Of a stretch of 64,000 nt of DNA, positions 26,801 through 35,431 are shown piece after piece. Both the position numbers and the translations under genes were made by a program. The stretch covers positions 248,001 through 312,000 of the forward strand of contig NZ_JAUOPC010000006.1 in the NCBI RefSeq assembly GCF_030546805.1, written 5' to 3'. The notes under the pieces were generated by a model. It did no database searches. It saw nothing but the letters and a program-made list of their open reading frames with translations, and had not been told where the DNA came from. Source of the DNA: Cyclobacterium sp. 1_MG-2023. GTDB taxonomy: Bacteria > Bacteroidota > Bacteroidia > Cytophagales > Cyclobacteriaceae. Position 1 is the stretch's first letter; every line of letters starts with the position of its first letter.

Positions 26801-27430
26801 ATGTCATTAGTTGGAAAAAAAGCACCTTTATTTAGCGTACCTGCTGTAATTGATGGAGAAGAAATAGTTGAAGATTTCTCTTTAGAGCAATTCATCGGTA
26901 AAAAAGATGTTATTTTCTTTTTCTACCCAAAAGATTTCACATTTGTATGTCCTACTGAAATTCTTGCATTCCAAGAGAAATTGGAAGAATTTGAGAAAAG
27001 AGGAGTAGCGGTTATTGGCGCTTCTTGTGATACAGAAGAGTCTCACCTTGCTTGGTTAAACACACCAAAAGCAGAAGGTGGAATCCAAGGGGTAACTTAT
27101 CCAATCATTGCAGATCCAGTAAAAACTGTAGCTCATAACTTTGGTGTGCTTGCAGGAGATTGGAACTACAATGAAGAAGGAGAGCTTACTTACCAAGGAC
27201 TTCCTGTAGCGTATAGAGCTACTTTCCTTATTGACAAAGAAGGAACAGTTAGACATGAAACGGTAAACGACCTTCCATTGGGAAGAAATATCGACGAAAT
27301 GTTGCGTCTAATTGATGCTTTAAGACATGTGGAGAAATATGGTGAAGTTTGTCCTGCAAACTGGGAAGAAGGTAAAGAGGCAATGAGCGCAACCAGAGAA
27401 GGTGTGGCTTCTTATTTGTCAAAAAACTAA
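26801..27430 (+). CDS. 2-Cys peroxiredoxin (AhpC/Prx1 type)
   Basis: The enzyme reduces hydrogen peroxide and organic peroxides. The 209-residue protein has the peroxidatic C50 in FVCPTEI and the resolving C184 in VCPANW, with a C-terminal tail ending YLSKN, as in typical 2-Cys enzymes. It uses more regular, strongly expressed-type codons than its neighbours. It is probably controlled by the PerR-like gene in front of it. A strong terminator follows. Confidence 0.95.
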   Translation: MSLVGKKAPLFSVPAVIDGEEIVEDFSLEQFIGKKDVIFFFYPKDFTFVCPTEILAFQEKLEEFEKRGVAVIGASCDTEESHLAWLNTPKAEGGIQGVTYPIIADPVKTVAHNFGVLAGDWNYNEEGELTYQGLPVAYRATFLIDKEGTVRHETVNDLPLGRNIDEMLRLIDALRHVEKYGEVCPANWEEGKEAMSATREGVASYLSKN

Positions 27431-27453
27431 ACAACGTCCCCATTATTTGATTG

Positions 27454-27483
27454 AAGCCCAGCCAATTGGCTGGGCTTTTTTAT
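27454..27483 (+). terminator. rho-independent terminator after the peroxiredoxin gene
   Basis: The 12-bp perfect inverted repeat AAGCCCAGCCAA / TTGGCTGGGCTT at 27454-27477 is followed by T residues. It reaches the stop codon of the convergent GAF-PAS gene, so it could serve both strands. Confidence 0.8.
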
Positions 27484-28592
27484 TTCTTTACCGAATTAAA
27501 TTTTTTTCTTTTTTCGTTGTATATGGTGTACAATTCACGTGTGAAGCTGTCCAGTTCCAAAGACACTGATTTTATATGGTCTACATATTCACGCAACTCT
27601 GCTTTTTTTATCACCTTTTCGGTATGAATCAATTGCGTCAATCCCAAAAGACTGGTAACCGGTTTTCTCAATACGTGGGAGATATCAAATGATATTTGCT
27701 CAATTGCTTTTTCAAGCTCCACACGGTTGTTAATGTCTTGAAAGCATCCGTATAATAAAACACTTCCATCTTTTGTTTTCTTGGCCTGAGCGGTTACAAA
27801 ATGCCACCTATATCCTTTCTTGGACTTGAACCTGTATTCTGTATACAGCGGTTTCAATTTATTGAAAGAATTTAATAAATTTTTTTTAAAGTTTTCCTTG
27901 TCTTCAGGGTGAACCAATTCAAAACCTAGCTCCGGAGAGCTTTGCCATTTATCATAGCTTATCCTTAATTGTAAATTTTTTAAGCCTCGGTTTAAAAACT
28001 CAAAGCTTAGCTTACCCTGAGCGTCTTTTTTCAATAAAAAAATCCCGATTGGCACATTGTCTGTTAACCTTTTTAACTCTTCAGCATTGGATTCAATCTT
28101 ATTCCTTTGTTCCAAAATTAGTTTCCTATGATTGAGGTGATCCATTGCTTTTTTAGCCAAGGCCAATAATGCTTTCCTATGATTGGATGAAATTTCTCTG
28201 GGTTTTTGGTCAAAAATGCAGAGAGTACCCAATACATTTCCCTTTGGTGTGGCCAAGGGAGCACCGGCGTAAAAACGAATTTTGGGATTTCCTTTAACAA
28301 ATGGATTGTCTTCAAACCTGATGTCCTTGGTTAGATCATTTACAACCATTACCTCATTGGGGTTATTGAGGGCATATTGACAGAAAGAATCTTTCCTACT
28401 TGTTTTGTTGAAATTTAACCCGGAGTTTACTTTTAACCATTGCTCATTCTTGTCTATTATTGTTATAAAGGAAAATGGAACATCACAGATTAATTTTGCA
28501 ATATTAGCCAACTCGTCCAGTTCTTTTTCAGGAGCTGTATCTACAACTTGATAAGAATCCAGTTCTTTTAATCTGTTTTTTTCATTTACCAT
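27480..28592 (-). CDS. GAF-PAS protein with HisKA-like domain but no ATPase domain
   Basis: The 370-residue soluble protein has a GAF domain (about 20-150; FSFITIIDKNEQWLKVNSG), a PAS/PAC domain (about 170-290; RFKSKKGYRWHFVTAQAKK) and a HisKA-like helical pair with a phospho-acceptor-like H306 in SHVLRKPV. It then stops after a basic tail, with no HATPase_c domain. It may be a dimerising sensor that works with another kinase or as a phosphotransfer protein. No kinase or response regulator is adjacent. The frame looks intact and not truncated by a visible frameshift. Confidence 0.8.
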   Translation of the reverse strand: MVNEKNRLKELDSYQVVDTAPEKELDELANIAKLICDVPFSFITIIDKNEQWLKVNSGLNFNKTSRKDSFCQYALNNPNEVMVVNDLTKDIRFEDNPFVKGNPKIRFYAGAPLATPKGNVLGTLCIFDQKPREISSNHRKALLALAKKAMDHLNHRKLILEQRNKIESNAEELKRLTDNVPIGIFLLKKDAQGKLSFEFLNRGLKNLQLRISYDKWQSSPELGFELVHPEDKENFKKNLLNSFNKLKPLYTEYRFKSKKGYRWHFVTAQAKKTKDGSVLLYGCFQDINNRVELEKAIEQISFDISHVLRKPVTSLLGLTQLIHTEKVIKKAELREYVDHIKSVSLELDSFTRELYTIYNEKRKKFNSVKK

Positions 28593-29230
28593 AAGGGCAA
28601 AATATTTTATAGGTTATTAAGGGTACACCGGGTAATTAATTTTTAAATATGCTTCTATATTAATATATTCTATTTCTAATTATTTTTTGATTTAAGTTAA
28701 AAATATAGGTTTCATTATTCGTATGATTATACTAATTTTTTACTATGATATTCTTATGTGATTTCCTACATGAAATACTGTAAATAAGCTAGTTATAAGT
28801 CAATAAACTAATATATTAAAACAAAGTGTTGATTACAATTATTTATAATATAAATATTGATAATTAATTCTATAAATTTCAATATCCTCGTTTATCATTT
28901 TTACCTGAGGTGTTACTAATAATTGATTCCGCATAATTCAAAATAACTTACTTCTTTCTCGAGCATAATTTTTCTATTGGACATTTAGTCAGGTAAAATG
29001 GAGCATATTTTTGATTTTTTTAAACTTTCTTATTCAAAAGGATAGCTATTTGTTCTACTACTTAGATAATTATTAATTGATATAATTTAATTTTTTAGCA
29101 CTAAAATTTTGATTTTTATAACAGTTATCTTAATATATATTTTTGTGACAGTTTAGCAAGTCGTATCAGAAAGGCAACCCAGCTTTTAGCTAAAAGTAAC
29201 TTTGCAAATAAAATGCATCTTGATTTAATG
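28593..29230. other. AT-rich intergenic interval
   Basis: About 640 bp of very AT-rich DNA separate divergent genes. I see no reading frame, repeat or RNA. A TAnnTTTG match, TAACTTTG at 29197-29204, near the right end may be an additional promoter element for the metal ATPase. Confidence 0.5.
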
Positions 29231-29238
29231 TACCTTTG
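29231..29238 (+). promoter_or_regulatory. -7 element of the metal-ATPase gene
   Basis: TACCTTTG matches TAnnTTTG and lies 21 bp before the ATG at 29260. An in-frame TTG at 29236 falls inside it and is therefore not the start codon. A clear -33 TTTG at the right spacing is not seen. Confidence 0.5.
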
Positions 29239-29259
29239 AAAAAATCGAATCATGAATCA

Positions 29260-31203
29260 ATGGCATCTAAATCAGTAGAACATTCTTGTTGTGAAAGTGA
29301 AAGTTGTTGTGAAGCAGAAACCAAACCAAAAACTTCAAAAGAGAATTTATGGCAATCCCCATGGATTCCTATTGTACTTTCCTTTGTAATATTATTTACC
29401 GCCATTTTGGCTGAAGAGCAAATGCCCTTTAATGTTCTAGGTGTCAATGGATGGTTGTTTGTTTACCTTTTTGCTTATTCATTTGTAGGTTTTCCGGTGT
29501 TGAAAACCGCTTGGAAACTTATTCGGAAAGGAGAGGTATTTACCGAATTCTTTTTGATGGGGATTGCAACCATTGGCGCTTTTGCTATAGGAGAATATCC
29601 TGAAGGGGTGGCTGTAATGCTTTTTTATACCATTGGTGAGCTACTTCAACACAGTGCGGTAAGCAAAGCAAAAAACAATATCCAGGCACTTTTGGACATC
29701 AGGCCTGATCAAGCTCGGGTGATCAAAGCGGGAAATTCAAGCTTGGTTGAACCTGAACTTGTGAAGACCGGAGAAATTATAGAAGTCCGAGCCGGAGAAA
29801 AGGTACCTTTGGATGCCCAATTGTTGAGTAATGGGGGGACTTTCAATACTGCTGCCCTAACAGGAGAAAGTTTGCCTGCAGAAATCAAAGAAGGAGAAGA
29901 GGTTTTGGCTGGTATGGTCAACCTTCAGGATTTAATAAGTTTGCGTGTATTGAGACCTTTTGAAGAAAGTTCTCTTCAAAAAATTATATTTACAGTACAA
30001 GAGGCTACATCAAAAAAAGCAAAAACGGAGCAATTTATTCGCAAATTTGCTAAAGTCTACACCCCTATTGTTACCTATTTGGCCCTGGCCTTGGTCATTA
30101 TTCCGTATTTTATAGTAGAAGATTATTTATTCAGAGACTGGCTCTATCGGGCATTGGTATTCTTGGTTATTTCCTGTCCCTGTGCCTTGGTAATTTCTAT
30201 TCCTTTAGGTTATTTTGGAGGGATAGGTGCGGCTTCCAGAAAAGGGATTTTATTCAAAGGATCAAATTTTTTGGACAGTATTACTACCATCAACACCGTC
30301 TTGTTTGACAAAACAGGCACTTTGACAAGCGGCATTTTCTCCGTTGAAAAAGTGGAAAGTCTTTCCAATGCTTCTGCCGATTGGACAGAGTTGGCAGCTT
30401 CTGTGGAAGCCAATACCAACCATCCAATTGGGCAAGCTATCGTCCGGCATATTAAATCAAAACTAAGCCCGGTTGATTCACTAAAAGAATTTCCCGGTAA
30501 AGGATTGGAAGGGCAAGTAAATAGTAGGAGGGTGCTTGTTGGCAACAGCTTGCTTATGGAAGATTATGGAATACTGCTTCCATCGCTTGTAACAGACCCA
30601 AATAAAACGGCAATATACTGTGCAATTGACGGGGTTCTTTGCGGGTATTTTGTATTAGCGGATGAATTAAAACCGGATGCCAAAGAGGCCTTTACCTCAC
30701 TTAGAAGGCTTGGTATTCAACAACTTTTGATTTTATCCGGAGATAAAAGGGAGGTAGTAGATGCATTAGGGAAAGAACTCAAAGCTGATGAAGCCCATGG
30801 AGGAATGCTACCAGAAGAAAAATATGCAAAAATTGAAGCCCTTAAAAAGGATCCCAAAAATGTTGTTGCATTTGTTGGAGACGGTATCAATGACGCCCCT
30901 TCTATTGCTTTGGCGGATGTAGGCATAGGTATGGGAGGTATGGGTAGCGATTTGGCCATTGAGTCTGCGGATATTGTAATTCAAACAGATCAGCCCTCTA
31001 AGGTAGCCATGGCTTTTAAAATTGGAAAAGCTACCAAAACCATCGTATGGCAAAATATTGCTCTGGCCTTTATAGTAAAGTTTCTGGTGTTGAGTCTAGG
31101 AGCTGCGGGTCTAGCAGGTATGTGGGAGGCTGTTTTTGCTGATGTAGGCGTGGCCCTCTTGGCCATTTTGAATGCCATTAGAATTAATTATTTATTCAAA
31201 TAA
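29260..31203 (+). CDS. heavy-metal P-type ATPase, Zn/Cd/Pb-exporter type
   Basis: The 647-residue inner-membrane pump uses ATP to expel metal ions. It has the metal-site CPC (306-308), the phosphorylated DKTGTLT (D350), the P1B-specific HP motif (H388) and GDGINDAPSIALAD. The last helix pair contains a DVGVALLAILNA segment, as in ZntA/CadA-type Zn2+, Cd2+ and Pb2+ pumps. There is no folded HMA domain; the N terminus has a short Cys-rich tail (HSCCESESCCEAE). The start at 29260 is set by the promoter at 29231. The next gene follows by eight bases. Confidence 0.92.
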   Translation: MASKSVEHSCCESESCCEAETKPKTSKENLWQSPWIPIVLSFVILFTAILAEEQMPFNVLGVNGWLFVYLFAYSFVGFPVLKTAWKLIRKGEVFTEFFLMGIATIGAFAIGEYPEGVAVMLFYTIGELLQHSAVSKAKNNIQALLDIRPDQARVIKAGNSSLVEPELVKTGEIIEVRAGEKVPLDAQLLSNGGTFNTAALTGESLPAEIKEGEEVLAGMVNLQDLISLRVLRPFEESSLQKIIFTVQEATSKKAKTEQFIRKFAKVYTPIVTYLALALVIIPYFIVEDYLFRDWLYRALVFLVISCPCALVISIPLGYFGGIGAASRKGILFKGSNFLDSITTINTVLFDKTGTLTSGIFSVEKVESLSNASADWTELAASVEANTNHPIGQAIVRHIKSKLSPVDSLKEFPGKGLEGQVNSRRVLVGNSLLMEDYGILLPSLVTDPNKTAIYCAIDGVLCGYFVLADELKPDAKEAFTSLRRLGIQQLLILSGDKREVVDALGKELKADEAHGGMLPEEKYAKIEALKKDPKNVVAFVGDGINDAPSIALADVGIGMGGMGSDLAIESADIVIQTDQPSKVAMAFKIGKATKTIVWQNIALAFIVKFLVLSLGAAGLAGMWEAVFADVGVALLAILNAIRINYLFK

Positions 31204-31211
31204 ATTCAAAC

Positions 31212-31784
31212 ATGCTATTTACTGCTACCACAAGACCGGAGGAAATATGGGCTATTGTAATTAAGGAGCTTCAATTGGCCACAAAGATAGTTCAACACCC
31301 TTTCCGCTTCGTAAATTTCTGTACCTCAGCTGGCAATCAGCCTGATAGTAGGTATGTAGTGCTCCGCGAGGTGACTGAGGAGTTGCAAATGTTATTTTAT
31401 ACAGATAGTAGAAGTAAAAAAATAGCTCAAATAAGGGAAAACCCCCATGTTTCATTGTTGTTTTACCATCCCTCTGCGCGTTGTCAGGTAAAAATTAAAG
31501 GGATTGCCACTATGCTAACTCAAAAGGAAGCCACTAAAAATTACTGGGAAAACATTCCTCCGGAAGCCCAAAAAGCCTATCAGTCAAATAGGCCACCTAA
31601 AACTCAAGTAGACAGAGCAGAAAAAGGAATGATGGTGGATGTTGAGTACCAAAATAAATTTTTTTCAGTAATTAAGGTTATTCCTAAAGAGGTAGAATGC
31701 CTTCAACTGGATAGCAAGGGTCACTTAAGGCTTGCATTTGTGTTGGAAAATGAAAAATGGCAATCAAGCTGGCTGGTACCTTAG
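31212..31784 (+). CDS. pyridoxamine 5'-phosphate oxidase-like flavin-binding protein
   Basis: The 190-residue protein fits the PNPOx-like split barrel: an N-terminal segment with PDSRYVVLREV, a flavin-phosphate-type region (TDSRSKKIAQI) and a middle VSLLFYHPSARCQVKIKG. Members include true PdxH and FMN-dependent oxidoreductases; PdxH's conserved C-terminal arginines are not evident, so the substrate is open. It lies eight bases after the ATPase gene and probably shares its transcript. Confidence 0.75.
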   Translation: MLFTATTRPEEIWAIVIKELQLATKIVQHPFRFVNFCTSAGNQPDSRYVVLREVTEELQMLFYTDSRSKKIAQIRENPHVSLLFYHPSARCQVKIKGIATMLTQKEATKNYWENIPPEAQKAYQSNRPPKTQVDRAEKGMMVDVEYQNKFFSVIKVIPKEVECLQLDSKGHLRLAFVLENEKWQSSWLVP

Positions 31785-31881
31785 GGCCTGTTTCAATTTA
31801 AATGTCCGTTGGGCAAAAGGAATAAAAGTGCTATCTTCAATGGTTTAAAGCCAGCAAAAACATTTTAAAAAACTATTTTCC

Positions 31882-32844
31882 ATGCATAACAGTAACAGAA
31901 GAGACTTTATCAAAAAGACCGGATTGGCGACAGCCATTTTGGGTTTAGGCCTTGGAGGGCAGGCCATTTCTATGGCTCCTCGCAAGGAATTATTTAAAAT
32001 TTCATTGGCCCAATGGTCTGTCAACAGATTGCTATTCAATAAAAAGATGGACAATTTGGATTTTGCCGTACTTGCCAAAAAGCACGGGATTTCAGCAGTA
32101 GAATATGTGAACCAGTTTTTTATGGACAAAGCCAAGGATACGGCTTACTTGAAAGAAATGAAAACCCGGGCAGAAGGAGAGGGTGTTACTTCAGTTTTGA
32201 TCATGTGCGACAATGAAGGAAAATTGGGTGCCAGAGATCAGGCAGAGCGTATGCAGACGGTGGAGAACCACAAAAAATGGGTAGAAGCAGCTAAGTTTCT
32301 TGGTTGTCACTCTATCCGAGTAAATGGATATTCTTTTACTAGATACAGTGCAGATAAAAAGGACTTTGCCGAATCACAGAAACTTGTAGCTGATGGCTTG
32401 CGAAGCCTTTGTGAGTTTGCAGATACCATGGATATTAATGTAATGATTGAAAATCATGGTGGGTTTTCCAGTGATGCCAAGTGGCTTTCCGGCGTAATGA
32501 AAGCAGCCGACCATCCAAGAGCCGGCACACTTCCGGATTTTGGCAATTTCTTGATGTATAGAAATGAAGGAGAAAAAACCCTTAGCTATGATTCTTATAA
32601 AGGAGTGAAACAGTTGATGCCTTATGCCAAAGGAGTAAGTGTAAAACCTACGGTTTGGGATGGAAAAGGCAATCAGTCTCAGTTGGATTATGAAAAAATG
32701 CTTTCAATTGTTCTCAAGGCAGGTTACCATGGGTATTGTGGGATTGAACATGGAGAGCAAGGACGTATATGGGAAAGCATAGTAGAAGTTCGTGAAGAGC
32801 TGGAGGCTGCTGAGAAAGCACTTAGAAGTTCTTTTTCTGTCTAA
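31882..32844 (+). CDS. Tat-exported sugar phosphate isomerase/epimerase-like TIM-barrel protein
   Basis: The 320-residue protein begins with a twin-arginine signal (RRDFIKK followed by a hydrophobic stretch), so it is exported folded. The rest is an AP-endonuclease-type TIM barrel of the xylose isomerase/hydroxypyruvate isomerase group, with ENHGGFSSDAKWL and GHCGIEH-type metal-site segments (seen as YHGYCGIEHGEQGR). It probably acts on a sugar or sugar acid in the periplasm. A strong terminator follows, so it is monocistronic. Confidence 0.85.
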   Translation: MHNSNRRDFIKKTGLATAILGLGLGGQAISMAPRKELFKISLAQWSVNRLLFNKKMDNLDFAVLAKKHGISAVEYVNQFFMDKAKDTAYLKEMKTRAEGEGVTSVLIMCDNEGKLGARDQAERMQTVENHKKWVEAAKFLGCHSIRVNGYSFTRYSADKKDFAESQKLVADGLRSLCEFADTMDINVMIENHGGFSSDAKWLSGVMKAADHPRAGTLPDFGNFLMYRNEGEKTLSYDSYKGVKQLMPYAKGVSVKPTVWDGKGNQSQLDYEKMLSIVLKAGYHGYCGIEHGEQGRIWESIVEVREELEAAEKALRSSFSV

Positions 32845-32971
32845 TCTAAATTGTAAATAGGTCTTCTATTACCGGGTAAAACCGACTTAAAAATCAGTCC
32901 CTTTGTGGCTATTTTATTCGGAAATTTTAATCCAGGCAGATTTTTCCCTCACACAGTGAACATTGTTATAT

Positions 32972-33007
32972 ATTCCCCTGATTTATGGATTCAGGGGAAT
33001 TTTTTTG
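32972..33007 (+). terminator. rho-independent terminator after the isomerase-like gene
   Basis: The 10-bp stem ATTCCCCTGA / TCAGGGGAAT (32972-32981, 32991-33000) is followed by TTTTTT. It lies 130 bp after the isomerase-like gene. The remaining intergenic DNA up to 33209 shows no further structure. Confidence 0.85.
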
Positions 33008-33209
33008 CCTTAGCTTTTCAAATCTAGTCTGTATGGCTTTTTAGGTAGATTAAATTTTGATAATCTAATATACCGATCATTTAAAATTTTTCTTTATGGA
33101 AAAATTCCGAATATATATTTGGTTAATTTATTATATTAGCCTATTCAGTATTGCTTGTTTTCTGAATTTTTTATCATTGTTTTGGATTAAGACAGATAAA
33201 TTGCACATC

Positions 33210-34742
33210 ATGATATATAGGATTATAACGTGTTTTCTATTTACAGGAATTACAATTTCTTGTGCTGAAAAAGAAACCCCTTTGCCAAATATTGTCTTGA
33301 TAATGGGTGATGACATAGGATATTCAGATATAGGGGCCTATGGGGGAGAAATTCAAACCCCAAATATAGATCGGCTTGCAGAGGGAGGTTTAAGGTTTAC
33401 CACTTTCTATAACATGGCCAAATGCAATCCCACCCGATCAACCATGCTTACAGGTTTGTATACCGGGGGAGAGGGAGCAGTTCATATTGCCAACCTTACC
33501 AAAGAAGCAGGCTATCATAATATAATGAGTGGAAAAGAGCATTTCGACGCTTGGGTGCCGGAGTATTGTAAAGCTGAAAATGTTTTTGATCATTCCTTTT
33601 ATTTCTGGGCCACCACAGAGTACTTTCTACCTCCATCCGGAGAGTTTGAAAAACCATTTTACCTGGAAGGAAAAGAAATAAAAGCGGAGGAAATAGAACA
33701 TGAACAAAGTCCTATGTACAAAACGGACTTTATTACCGATTATGCTTTGAATTGGCTAGATGAAGCCTTTGAAAAAGAGGACCCTTTCTTTCTTTATCTG
33801 CCTTACCATGCTGCCCACTACCCCCTTCAGGCCCGACCTGAAGATATTGACAAATACCGAGGAAAATACCTTAAGGGTTGGGATGTACTTAGAAAAGAAC
33901 GTTTTGAAAACATGCAAAAAATAGGTGTGCTCCCCAATGGTGCTAAACTCAGTCCTCCTGAAAACAACTTGAACAAGTCTCGGGGACCCTTGTTACCGGA
34001 TTATACCGATTATTATGCCTGGGACAGTTTGTCTGCTGAAAAAAAAGATTCCCTTGACCTAGAAATGTCTGTTTTTGCTGCAATAATTGATAGGATGGAT
34101 CAGAACATAGGAAGGATACTGAAGAAACTGGAGGACAATGGTAAATTGGAAAATACCATCATCATGTACCTCAATGACAATGGTTCATGCCCCTTCTATA
34201 CCAATAAGGTAAAAGATGTAGCACCCGGTCCAGCAGATTCCTATTGGAGTTTGCGCACCAATTGGGCAATGTTGGGCAATACACCTTTTAGGCAACACAA
34301 GCAGTCAGGTCTAGAGGGTGGAAGCCATACTTCTTTTATCGTCCATTGGCCAAGAAAAATAGCTCCCAATACCATTACCGATCAAGTAGGGCATGTGGTT
34401 GACATTGCCCCTACCTTTTTGGACTTGTTAAATATCCAATATCCGGATTCAATTCAGGGGCATCCAACCCTTCCTTTGCATGGAAGTTCCTTATTGCCTG
34501 TATTTATGGGTCAGCAACGGCAGGAACCTGAATACTTTGTTTCCGGAATAAATAAGTTCAGAATGTTTAGAAGTGGCGACTATAAAATTGTTAGGATGAA
34601 TGGGGGACCATGGGAACTGTATAACATGACCAAAGATCCATCTGAGCTTGTGAATTTAGCGGATACCATGCCTGAAAAAGTCAAAGAATTGGCCATGCAT
34701 TATGAATCCACCCCTGCCATAATTTCAAATAATATTCCTTGA
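33210..34742 (+). CDS. sulfatase (arylsulfatase family), lipoprotein
   Basis: The 510-residue enzyme probably removes sulfate esters from carbohydrates in the envelope. It starts with a lipoprotein-type signal ending in ISCAEKE. The key sequence is CNPTR, with C72 to be converted to formylglycine, preceded by metal ligands GDDIG. The conserved NDNGSCPF and GGSHTSF segments are also present. I use the ATG at 33210 because the longer frame from 33096 adds a second hydrophobic segment before the signal. The maturase needed for C72 is not in the window. Confidence 0.9.
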   Translation: MIYRIITCFLFTGITISCAEKETPLPNIVLIMGDDIGYSDIGAYGGEIQTPNIDRLAEGGLRFTTFYNMAKCNPTRSTMLTGLYTGGEGAVHIANLTKEAGYHNIMSGKEHFDAWVPEYCKAENVFDHSFYFWATTEYFLPPSGEFEKPFYLEGKEIKAEEIEHEQSPMYKTDFITDYALNWLDEAFEKEDPFFLYLPYHAAHYPLQARPEDIDKYRGKYLKGWDVLRKERFENMQKIGVLPNGAKLSPPENNLNKSRGPLLPDYTDYYAWDSLSAEKKDSLDLEMSVFAAIIDRMDQNIGRILKKLEDNGKLENTIIMYLNDNGSCPFYTNKVKDVAPGPADSYWSLRTNWAMLGNTPFRQHKQSGLEGGSHTSFIVHWPRKIAPNTITDQVGHVVDIAPTFLDLLNIQYPDSIQGHPTLPLHGSSLLPVFMGQQRQEPEYFVSGINKFRMFRSGDYKIVRMNGGPWELYNMTKDPSELVNLADTMPEKVKELAMHYESTPAIISNNIP

Positions 34743-34764
34743 TTTATACAAGGCATAAAACAAA

Positions 34765-34800
34765 ATCAAGCGGATTGCCTTATATCGCAATCCGCCTGAT
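34765..34800. terminator. bidirectional terminator between sulfatase and lutC
   Basis: GCGGATTGC at 34770-34778 pairs with GCAATCCGC at 34787-34795. ATCA and TGAT extend the stem to 34765-34800 across one mismatch. It sits between convergent genes and can end both transcripts. Confidence 0.7.
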
Positions 34801-34849
34801 TATTTCACAATAATAGATATCAATAGGGTTAATTCCTGGAATTTAATAA

Positions 34850-35431
34850 TCACTCCATCAAATAAACCACCATGCTCCTAGGTCCGTGGGCGCCTATGAT
34901 AAGTGATTGTTCAATATCCGCAGTCTTGGATGGGCCTGCTACAAACACGCCATATCCCGGATCAGCTACATTGATCTTTTGGTAAACCTCATGCATATTT
35001 CCCAAGAGATTTTCCACTTTAAGCAAAACGATCAGATGTTGGGCAATAAATGGCAAAGCTCTGTGAATGATTTTTTCCTCGGGAAGCCATATGGCAGCAT
35101 TTTCTACCACACCCCAATCTCCTTCCAATATGGCTACTTCAATGTCCTCCAATTCATGGGGATCTTTAACTTTTCCTATTTCAAAATTTCCTGAAATTCC
35201 ATCTACCAATGACAAAACCTGTTGGTCGGAGGTAAATTTTTCATTCAGGTATTGCTGTATTTGGTCTATTCCTTCACCTGATTTGGCCAATCCACCATTC
35301 AATTTTATACTGGCCTGAAATTGTTCGATCAGGTTGTTTTCATAGGGAAACTTAGGGTGCTCCGGCAATGGAAGCTTACCAGGTTTGTTCTTTTTTATAG
35401 CCGCTATTATGGCTTCTTTGCTACTGTTCAT
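34850..35431 (-). CDS. lutC: LutC, lactate utilisation LUD-domain protein
   Basis: The 193-residue protein has the LUD (LutC/YkgG) fold, with the conserved GPSKTADIEQSLIIGAHGPR near its end. It is the third subunit of the iron-sulfur L-lactate oxidase complex that turns lactate to pyruvate. I use the ATG at 35431, which overlaps the lutB stop by the sequence ATGA; the longer frame runs into lutB. The gene order lutA-lutB-lutC is on the minus strand. Confidence 0.92.
   Translation of the reverse strand: MNSSKEAIIAAIKKNKPGKLPLPEHPKFPYENNLIEQFQASIKLNGGLAKSGEGIDQIQQYLNEKFTSDQQVLSLVDGISGNFEIGKVKDPHELEDIEVAILEGDWGVVENAAIWLPEEKIIHRALPFIAQHLIVLLKVENLLGNMHEVYQKINVADPGYGVFVAGPSKTADIEQSLIIGAHGPRSMVVYLME

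Noticed and set aside
28593-29230. Possible small RNA or second origin in the AT-rich gap
   Set aside because: No DnaA boxes, hairpins or conserved motif were seen there.
33096-33209. Upstream extension of the sulfatase
   Set aside because: It adds a second hydrophobic segment before a complete lipoprotein signal; the ATG at 33210 is more natural.
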